From DASXYG01 sp036502625 (GTDB lineage: Bacteria; Actinomycetota; Actinomycetes; Streptosporangiales; Streptosporangiaceae): a stretch of DNA of 21,851 bases. Position 1 is the first letter of the stretch. Every line of letters starts with the position of its first letter. Below the pieces are notes generated by a model. It saw nothing but the letters and a program-made list of their open reading frames with translations, did no database searches and was not told where the DNA came from. The stretch spans positions 1 to 21,851 of the forward strand of contig DASXYG010000014.1 in NCBI GenBank assembly GCA_036502625.1, given 5' to 3'. Shown here piece after piece: positions 16,211-21,851 of this stretch. The position numbers and the translations under genes are program-made.

Positions 16211-17146
16211 GTGACGGATGACGGCGGCCCGGCGATCGCGTACGCGCCACCGCGGCCCAGGCGCGCGGGCGAGGACCGCGAGTCGAAACTCGGGGAGGTC
16301 AGGCGGGCGATCTACCTGCTCTACAAACGCCTGTCGCCGGCCGTCGTCGAGGCGTACCGCGCGAGCATCCCGCCGGGCGACATCCTGGTCGCCGCCGGGG
16401 AGGACCCGGTGTCCGGCACCCAGCGCGTCGCCCGCAACCTGGTCGCCCACCTCCGTCTGCCGCGCACGCACATCGCCGTCGCCTTCCGGCCGATGCCCGC
16501 GGGCCGGGCCGGCATGGTCACGCTCGGCGCGGGCCCGGAGTACCGCGTGGAGGTCGACACCCGGTTCGCCGCGCGCCGCTCCGACATCGGCGCGGTCCTC
16601 GCCCACGAGGTCATGCACGTCTTCCTGGAACGCCACGACCTGCGCTCGGAGGACGAGATCCTCACCGACACGGCCACCGCGTACCTCGGCACCGGCTGGC
16701 CGCTGCTCAACGCGCACCGCAGCTACCGGTCGTACTCCTACGCCTACACCGAGCGGCTCGGCTACCTCAGCTCCGAGGAGCTCGGCTACGTCATCGGCAA
16801 GCGCGCGATCCGCTTCGCCGACGACCCCACGCCGTGGCTGCGCACCCCGGAGGCCAGGACGGCGTTCGCCGCCGGGCACGCGCGCGCGGCCGGCGACTGG
16901 CGGCGCCCGCCGCTGAGCGCCGCCGACACCCGCGAGCGCCGCCGCTACGAGGGCGAGCGCCGGCGCGCCCGGCGGGGCGTCGGCCGCGGCCAGTCACGCG
17001 ACCACGACTACTTCTTCACCGGCCGCGCGCCGCTGAACGTCACGTTCTCCTGCCCGGCCTGCGCCGTGCGCATCACCGCGCCGGTGGCGGGCATCCTCAG
17101 GTTCCGCTGCGAGGTCTGCCGTACGGACCTCGACTGCGACACCTAG
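16211..17146 (+). CDS. HExxH-containing putative metalloprotein with C-terminal zinc ribbon
   Basis: A 311-residue protein I cannot name. HEVMHVFLERHD at residues 132-143 is a zincin-type HExxH motif, and TDTATAYLG about 20 residues later could supply a third ligand. The C terminus has a CPAC (281-284) and CEVC (300-303) pair, a zinc ribbon. The region between is basic and Arg-rich. There is no signal peptide or membrane helix, so it acts in the cytoplasm. The GTG start lies ten bases after the FHA stop without a clear Shine-Dalgarno, suggesting coupled translation in the kinase operon. It may be a protease whose activity is set by kinase and FHA signalling (inference), or a non-catalytic zinc protein. 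Confidence 0.7.
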   Translation: MTDDGGPAIAYAPPRPRRAGEDRESKLGEVRRAIYLLYKRLSPAVVEAYRASIPPGDILVAAGEDPVSGTQRVARNLVAHLRLPRTHIAVAFRPMPAGRAGMVTLGAGPEYRVEVDTRFAARRSDIGAVLAHEVMHVFLERHDLRSEDEILTDTATAYLGTGWPLLNAHRSYRSYSYAYTERLGYLSSEELGYVIGKRAIRFADDPTPWLRTPEARTAFAAGHARAAGDWRRPPLSAADTRERRRYEGERRRARRGVGRGQSRDHDYFFTGRAPLNVTFSCPACAVRITAPVAGILRFRCEVCRTDLDCDT

Positions 17147-17150
17147 CCGG

Positions 17151-17909
17151 TCAGCCCGGGCGTACGGCGGTGGCGCTCACCCACGCCTGGGCGAACATCG
17201 CGCCGGGCGCGGCCGCCCAGTCGCGCAGCGCACGCGCGTGGCCGCGCTCCCCGGCGTCGTCGAGCTGGATCGCCAGGTAGTCGGAGATGGCCGCGGGGGA
17301 GAGGTGCCGCTCGTACCGCGCGTCGGCCCGTACGTCCGCGAACCCGGCGCCAGCGAGGTACGTGCCGAGCCGGCGCCCGGCGAGCGGGTCGCCGCCGTTG
17401 GCCTCCTGGAGCCGCGTGTAGACGCGCAATGGGTCGTCGAGCGGCGGGCTGAGGATGAACCCGCCCCAGTCGGGGCTGCACAGGCCGACGACGCCGCCGG
17501 GCCGCAGCACCCGGCGGATCTCCGCCAGCGCCCGCGCCGGATCGGCGAGGTGCTCGAACAGGGCGTGGGAGAACACGCGGTCCACCGAGGCGTCGGCCAG
17601 CGGCAGGTCGTAGCAGGACGCCTCCTCGAACCTGGCGTTCGCCAGCCCCGTACGGGCGGCCATCTCGCGCGCGCCGTCGAGCTGCTCGGCGCCCTGGTCG
17701 ACGCCGAGCACGGGACCGGGCGCGACCGCGGCGGCCAGGCCCGCGGTGATCGTGCCCGGCCCGCACCCCAGGTCGAGGACCGCCTGACCGGAAGCCAGGT
17801 GCGGCAGGAAGAACCGCGCATGCGTCTCGGCGCGGCGCGCGGCCATGTAGGCAACGGACGAGGCGGTGTGGCCGGGCGTGTAGCGCTCGGCGTCCGGAGT
17901 GGCCGTCAT
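17151..17909 (-). CDS. Class I SAM-dependent methyltransferase
   Basis: A 252-residue protein of the UbiE/Methyltransf_11 type. VLDLGCGPGTITAG (about 44-57) is the SAM-binding motif I; LGVDQGAEQL, ASCYDLPLADASVD and LRPGGVVGLCSPDWGG are motifs post-I to III. The substrate cannot be told; UbiE-like small-molecule methylation is most common. It converges on the metalloprotein gene with four bases between the stops, so any terminator must lie within coding sequence. The regulator gene upstream ends ten bases away, suggesting co-transcription from the regulator's promoter. Confidence 0.88.
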   Translation of the reverse strand: MTATPDAERYTPGHTASSVAYMAARRAETHARFFLPHLASGQAVLDLGCGPGTITAGLAAAVAPGPVLGVDQGAEQLDGAREMAARTGLANARFEEASCYDLPLADASVDRVFSHALFEHLADPARALAEIRRVLRPGGVVGLCSPDWGGFILSPPLDDPLRVYTRLQEANGGDPLAGRRLGTYLAGAGFADVRADARYERHLSPAAISDYLAIQLDDAGERGHARALRDWAAAPGAMFAQAWVSATAVRPG

Positions 17910-17919
17910 GCGCGCAAGC

Positions 17920-18897
17920 CTAGGTCGCGGGCTGTTCGACGGCGCCGGGCGGGTGGAACGTGCGGCGGTACGTGCTGGGGTTGACGCCGACCGCGAGGGT
18001 GAAGTGGCGGCGGAAGTTCGCCGGGCCGCCGAGGCCGGCGGCGTCCGCGACGCGGTCGATCGGGAGGTCGCTGGACTCCAGCAGCTCGCGGGCGCGCAGG
18101 ACGCGCTGCGTGGTGAGCCACCGGATCGGGGTCATGCCGGTGGTGGCGCGGAACCGGCGGATCAGCGTGCGCCTGGCCAGCCCGGCGTGGCGGGCGAGCG
18201 TGTCGACGGTGTGCGGTTCGTCGAGCCGGGCGCGCATCCAGTCGAGCAGCGGTGCGAGGCTCGCGGCCGGCTCCTCGGTGGTGGGCGCCTCGATGAACTG
18301 CGCCTGGCCGCCGCCGCGCTGCGCCGGGGCGACGAGCCGCCTGGCCAGCAGGTTGGCCACCGCGGTGCCGTGGTCGGCGCGGACGATGTGCAGGCAGAGG
18401 TCGATGCCCGCGGTGGTGCCCGAGCTGGTGAGCACGTCGCCGTCGTCGACGAACAGCACGCTGGGGTCCATCCGTACGGCCGGATAGCGGCGCCCGAGGT
18501 CGTCGGCGTACGCCCAATGGGTGGTGGCCGGGCGGTCGTCGAGGATGCCCGCGGCGGCCAGCACGAACGCGCCGGTGCACAGCGACACGATGCGGGCGCC
18601 GTTCGCGTGCGCGGCGCGGACCGCGGCGATCAGCTCGGCGGGCGGCTCCGCGGGCGGGTCGGCCAGCGCGGCGATGATCACGGTGTCGGCGCCGGGCAGC
18701 ACGTCGTAGCCGTCGCGGGTGTCCGGCACGAACCCCGAACCGGTGTGCACCGGCGGGCCGGACGGCGCGCAGACGCGCAGGTCGTACCACGGGTCGGGCA
18801 GGCCGGACCGCTCCCGGCCGAAGATCTCACAGGCGATGGCGATCTCGAAGATCGGCGCGCCCTCGGTGACGGTCAGCGCCACCCGGTGCGGAGTCAT
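17920..18897 (-). CDS. GlxA-family transcriptional regulator (DJ-1/PfpI-like domain plus AraC HTH)
   Basis: A 325-residue protein. Residues 1-195 form a class I glutamine-amidotransferase-like sensor with the nucleophile-elbow Cys107 in SLCTGAFVLA; residues about 225-312 form the AraC double HTH (TVDTLARHAGLARRTLIRRF, then DRVADAAGLGG and NFRRHF). Such regulators usually control transport or catabolic genes next to them. The MFS gene starts 96 bp away in the opposite direction and the methyltransferase follows on the same strand; both are likely targets. The ATG at 18897 has no Shine-Dalgarno but a TAAATT box six bases upstream, so the mRNA may be leaderless. Confidence 0.9.
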   Translation of the reverse strand: MTPHRVALTVTEGAPIFEIAIACEIFGRERSGLPDPWYDLRVCAPSGPPVHTGSGFVPDTRDGYDVLPGADTVIIAALADPPAEPPAELIAAVRAAHANGARIVSLCTGAFVLAAAGILDDRPATTHWAYADDLGRRYPAVRMDPSVLFVDDGDVLTSSGTTAGIDLCLHIVRADHGTAVANLLARRLVAPAQRGGGQAQFIEAPTTEEPAASLAPLLDWMRARLDEPHTVDTLARHAGLARRTLIRRFRATTGMTPIRWLTTQRVLRARELLESSDLPIDRVADAAGLGGPANFRRHFTLAVGVNPSTYRRTFHPPGAVEQPAT

Positions 18898-18903
18898 GTC
18901 ACT

Positions 18904-18932
18904 AATTTAGCGCAGATTGTCATCAGTGCCAC
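18904..18932 (-). promoter_or_regulatory. Probable leaderless promoter of the GlxA-type regulator
   Basis: On the minus strand GTGGCA (complement of 18927-18932) and TAAATT (complement of 18904-18909) are 17 bases apart, and TAAATT ends six bases before the ATG, the geometry of a leaderless actinobacterial transcript. A small palindrome AGTGCCACT at 18925-18933 overlaps the minus-35 and could be an autoregulatory site. Confidence 0.45.
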
Positions 18933-18993
18933 TTGGATCACCGTACGGCTCCGACGAGGCTCGAAGCCTGGTCCGTACGAGGAGGTCATGGCA

Positions 18994-20310
18994 ATGACGA
19001 CCGGAAGGCGCCCGGCGACGGTGGAGAGCGGCGCGGTCGCGGGGAGCGGCGTGGCCCAGGCGCGAGGGGCGGCGCGGGGGTGGCGGTCGTGGTGGGGGGC
19101 GGCGGTCGCGGTGTGGGTGGTGGGCTGGGGGACGAACCAGTTCACGCCGATGCTGCTGCTGTACCGGACGCGGCTGGGGTTCAGCCCAGCGCTGGTGCAG
19201 GCGACGTTCGCGCTGTACGCCGCGGGCCTGATCCCCGGCCTGCTGGTGGCGGGCCCGCTGTCGGACCGCATCGGCCGCCGCCGCGTCGTGCTGGCCGCGC
19301 TCGCGCTGTCGATGGCCGCGGGCGCGGTGCTCATCGCGGGGGCGCACAGCGCGGCGCTGCTCTCCGCGGGCCGCCTCCTGGTCGGCCTGGCCAGCGGCAG
19401 CGCGTTCAGCACGGGCGCCGCCTGGATCAAGGAGCTGTCCGCGCCCCCGTACGGCACGGCGCCGCCCGGCGCCGCCGCCCGCCGCACCAGCGCCGCCATG
19501 ACCCTGGGCTTCGGCCTCGGCCCCCTGGCAGCGGGCGTCCTGGCCCAGTGGGCCCCGGCCCCCGCGGTCCTGCCGTACGTCCCCCACCTCCTCCTCGCCG
19601 CCGGCGCCCTGGCCGTAGCCGCCCGCACCCCGGAAACGGTCCGCCGCGACCCGCTGGCCGCCCGAACCCCGGGGGCGGCCCGGCCTGATCCGCCGCGCGG
19701 CCGGGGGCTGTTCCCGGCGCGGTTCGTGCGCGTGGTGCTGCCGCTGGCGCCCTGGGTGTTCGTCTCCGCGACGGTCGCCATGGCGTACGCGCCGGGGCTG
19801 GCGTCGCCGCAAGTGCCGGGGTTCGCGATCGTCTTCGCCGCGCTGGCCACCGTCGCCACGGCGCTGTCGGGCGTGGCCGCCACCCCGCTGGCCAGGCGCG
19901 TCGACCGTACGGGGCCGGCCAGGCTGCTCGGCGCCGGGCTCGCCGTGGTGATCGCCGGGCTGGTGGCCGAGGCCGGGGCCACCGCGGTGCCCGGGGCGGC
20001 CCGGCCCGCGCTCGTGCTGGCGGCGGCCGTGGTGCTCGGCTGCGGCTACGGGTTCTGCCTGATCTTCGGCCTCGGCGAGGTGCAGCGGCTGGCCCGGCCC
20101 GCCGGACTCGCCGCGATGACCGCCTGCTTCCAGGCGTTCGCGTACGCGGGCTACGCCGCCCCGTACGCGCTGTCCCTGCTCGACCGCCTCGCCACGCCGT
20201 CCGCCCTGCTCCTCGCGGTAGCCGCCCTGGCCGCCGCGACCCTCGCGTTCACCACCTGGCAGTCGCACCGCGTCCCGGCCCGTCCCGGCACCGTGAAGGA
20301 AACCGTATGA
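18994..20310 (+). CDS. MFS transporter
   Basis: A 438-residue membrane protein with roughly twelve hydrophobic helices. The loop between helices 2 and 3 has GPLSDRIGRRRVVL, the MFS signature. A cytoplasmic loop with RDPLAARTPGAARPDP separates the two six-helix halves. The second ATG at 18994 is preferred over 18988 because GAGGAGG at 18979-18985 is then eight bases away rather than two. It probably exports or imports a small molecule; the substrate is unknown. It is divergent from the GlxA-type gene, which likely controls it. Confidence 0.88.
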   Translation: MTTGRRPATVESGAVAGSGVAQARGAARGWRSWWGAAVAVWVVGWGTNQFTPMLLLYRTRLGFSPALVQATFALYAAGLIPGLLVAGPLSDRIGRRRVVLAALALSMAAGAVLIAGAHSAALLSAGRLLVGLASGSAFSTGAAWIKELSAPPYGTAPPGAAARRTSAAMTLGFGLGPLAAGVLAQWAPAPAVLPYVPHLLLAAGALAVAARTPETVRRDPLAARTPGAARPDPPRGRGLFPARFVRVVLPLAPWVFVSATVAMAYAPGLASPQVPGFAIVFAALATVATALSGVAATPLARRVDRTGPARLLGAGLAVVIAGLVAEAGATAVPGAARPALVLAAAVVLGCGYGFCLIFGLGEVQRLARPAGLAAMTACFQAFAYAGYAAPYALSLLDRLATPSALLLAVAALAAATLAFTTWQSHRVPARPGTVKETV

Positions 20311-20355
20311 CCTCCGGGATCCCCGCGATCCTCGCGTTCGGCGCCGCGGCCCGCG

Positions 20356-20787
20356 TTACGGCGCGGCGGAGCGCGCGGTCAGGCGTTCGTAGCGCTGGCG
20401 GGCCGCCTGGGCGGTGCCGAGGCCGAGGCCGAAGGCGATCTCCTGCCAGGTCATGCCGCGGCCGCGGGCCATCAGGAGCAGGCCGGCCTCCAGCTCGTCC
20501 ATCTCCGCGCGCGCCTTCGGGACCAGGCTCAGTGCGGCCGTGACGTCCGCCCGGTCGACCTCGGGCTCGTCGTCCTCCGCGGCGGCGGCGCCGCTGAGGA
20601 GGTACGCCACCAGGCGGATCGCCTCGTGCGGCGCGACGACCGAGGGATGGGACGCGCGCCGCCGCCGCGCATCGGTCGACCCGTGGCGCTCCGCGACCCG
20701 CATCAGCGCCGCGTACTCACGCCCCGCGCGCGTCTCGCCCGGGTCGGGTGCGGTGAAGGGGTCGCCGTGTCCGGTGTTCGCTGCCAT
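20356..20787 (-). CDS. Small HTH DNA-binding protein
   Basis: A 143-residue protein. The C-terminal part GMTWQEIAFGLGLGTAQAARQRYERL (residues about 109-134; in short WQEIA, then LGLGTAQAA, then RQRYERL) is an HTH found in many small actinobacterial regulators. The N terminus is charged and disordered. Targets are unknown. The ATG lies six bases after a TAGCCT box, so the transcript may be leaderless. It is antisense to nothing essential, but its 3' end stands 45 bp from the MFS stop. Confidence 0.75.
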   Translation of the reverse strand: MAANTGHGDPFTAPDPGETRAGREYAALMRVAERHGSTDARRRRASHPSVVAPHEAIRLVAYLLSGAAAAEDDEPEVDRADVTAALSLVPKARAEMDELEAGLLLMARGRGMTWQEIAFGLGLGTAQAARQRYERLTARSAAP

Positions 20788-20793
20788 GCCACG

Positions 20794-20823
20794 AGGCTAG
20801 CAAACAGAATGATGAAAACAAAG
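20794..20823 (-). promoter_or_regulatory. Candidate leaderless promoter of the small HTH gene
   Basis: On the minus strand TAGCCT (complement of 20794-20799) ends six bases before the ATG at 20787, and TTTGTT lies 17 bases further upstream in an unusually AT-rich stretch (20800-20830). No Shine-Dalgarno is present. Confidence 0.4.
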
Positions 20824-20826
20824 TGT

Positions 20827-21840
20827 TCAAACCCGAACGCGCGCCCTCCGTACGAGATGCACCGCGCCCCCCGCCGCCGTCACCGCCCACGCCGCCGCGG
20901 CCAGCCAGATCTCCCCGTGCCCGATGCCCAGCACCAGCGGCAGCCGGTCCGCCTGGCCGAGCGCCGCGGTCGCGACGCCGTACATGCCGAGCGGGAAGAC
21001 GATGCTCCACCAGCCGCCCTCGAACCGCAGCGGCACCCGGTGCGTGACGTGCCGCCACCAGCCCGCGGCGAGCAGCGGCGGGATGAGCCAGGTGCCGAAC
21101 CCCCAGAACAGCACGGACACCGCCGCGGGCAGCGGCCGTACGGCGGACAGCGCGGGCGCGGGCGCCATCCGGGTGATCTGCGACCCGGCCAGCACGGTGA
21201 TCGCGGTAGCCCCCATAGCCACCCAGTACGCCGGTGTGACCTCCCCGGGCTCCGGCCGCTCCACCAGCAGCCGCACCGCCACCACCATCGCCACGGCCAG
21301 ATAACCGACCACCCCCACCGACCAGCAGACCACCGCCACCAGCGCCAACACGACGCCGACCTCCCCGCCCCCCGACCGCTCCAGTACGGCGGCCAAGATC
21401 GCCACGGACTGCGCGGCCACCACCGCCACGAACCACCCCCCGTTCGCCCGCCCCAGCACGGACCCGCGCGTACGGTCCCCCATGACCGCCCACCACGGCA
21501 CCGCGTAGCCGAGCACCAGCCACGCCAGCCCGCCGACGCCGAACAGGACCACGGCCACCGCCAGGCGCCCGTCGAGCGCCATCCGCACCCCGATCACGTC
21601 CGTCCCGGCCACGAACGTGAAGAACCCGAACGCCCGCCCCGGATCGACGAGATCCCGCCGCACGTCCCCCCGCACGGCGACCACTCGCCCCACCGAAGCC
21701 GCACACAGCACCCCGTACACCGCGCACGCCGCCCACATCAGCCCCACCGACACCCCTGGCACGGCATCCCGCAACCCCACCGAAACGATCCCGGTAGCCA
21801 TCACGGCGGCGAAACAGTCCGGCGGCACCCCCCGCACCAC
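20827..21840 (-). CDS. TehA/SLAC1-type C4-dicarboxylate or tellurite-resistance transporter family protein
   Basis: A protein of at least 337 residues and about ten membrane helices. The N terminus PPDCFAAVMATGIVSVGL is the conserved first helix of this family, and GFGTWLIPPLL and FPLGMYGVATAALG mark later helices. Members act as anion or dicarboxylate channels or in tellurite tolerance; the ion here is unknown. The GTG at 21840 is the last in-frame start visible; the frame remains open to the edge, so the true start may be outside. It runs toward the small HTH gene on the same strand with 39 bp between. Confidence 0.82.
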   Translation of the reverse strand: MVRGVPPDCFAAVMATGIVSVGLRDAVPGVSVGLMWAACAVYGVLCAASVGRVVAVRGDVRRDLVDPGRAFGFFTFVAGTDVIGVRMALDGRLAVAVVLFGVGGLAWLVLGYAVPWWAVMGDRTRGSVLGRANGGWFVAVVAAQSVAILAAVLERSGGGEVGVVLALVAVVCWSVGVVGYLAVAMVVAVRLLVERPEPGEVTPAYWVAMGATAITVLAGSQITRMAPAPALSAVRPLPAAVSVLFWGFGTWLIPPLLAAGWWRHVTHRVPLRFEGGWWSIVFPLGMYGVATAALGQADRLPLVLGIGHGEIWLAAAAWAVTAAGGAVHLVRRARVRV

Positions 21841-21851
21841 CCCCCCCCAGG

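Noticed and set aside
20307..20543. 78-residue plus-strand gene after the MFS transporter
   Set aside because: Only the first 17 residues look protein-like; the rest is antisense to the HTH gene. It is kept as a finding about a possible gene remnant, not as a gene.

Overview
The window comes from a very GC-rich actinomycete. Codon third positions are almost all G or C, many genes start with GTG or TTG, neighbouring genes overlap by 4 to 14 bases, and a SARP regulator, an F420-type LLM oxidoreductase, a transmembrane Ser/Thr kinase and mycofactocin-type redox enzymes are present. The very frequent word CGTACG and the overall gene style suggest Streptosporangiales (Nonomuraea or a relative), but that placement is impression only.

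Layout. (a) 2-2251: the 3' part of a large isoprenoid-related fusion gene. It has a geranylgeranyl-reductase-like FAD segment joined to a polyprenyl-synthetase-like domain that lacks both Asp-rich motifs, with long Pro/Ala/Gly repeat tracts. (b) 2359-3210: a SARP activator behind an AT-rich promoter with an overlapping inverted repeat. (c) 3444-12339: seven genes on the plus strand, each overlapping the next. They are two FadH/old-yellow-enzyme paralogues, ETF alpha (FixB-like), a FixC-like flavoprotein, a FixX-like ferredoxin, ETF beta (FixA-like, with about 210 residues of inserted low-complexity sequence) and a mycofactocin-type SDR. A strong hairpin at 12357-12383 ends the operon. (d) 12391-13317 (minus): an F420-dependent LLM oxidoreductase converging on it. 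(e) 13530-17146 (plus): a Ser/Thr kinase, an FHA protein and an HExxH metalloprotein with a zinc ribbon, probably one operon. (f) 17151-18897 (minus): a SAM methyltransferase and a GlxA/AraC-type regulator. (g) 18994-20310 (plus): an MFS transporter divergent from the regulator. (h) 20356-20787 and 20827-21840 (minus): a small DNA-binding protein and a TehA/SLAC1-type transporter that may continue past the right edge.

How the genes may work together. The operon in (c) reads as a complete electron route. A nicotinoprotein-type SDR and two ene-reductases would hand electrons to a dedicated ETF (FixA/FixB), which passes them to a FixC/FixX pair that can reduce quinone or ferredoxin. The family assignments point to mycofactocin as the likely mobile carrier, but no mftA-F biosynthesis gene is visible here. 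The SARP gene just upstream is the natural candidate regulator. The kinase-FHA-metalloprotein trio looks like a separate phospho-signalling module with a possible proteolytic output.

The most unusual features are four. Expanded low-complexity tracts sit inside otherwise conserved enzymes, including a 16-bp perfect fold-back at the point where the strand composition flips inside ETF beta. The prenyl-synthase half of the fusion gene is catalytically degenerate. The palindrome CGTACG is strongly over-represented in all reading frames. The kinase-FHA-HExxH gene set appears little characterised.
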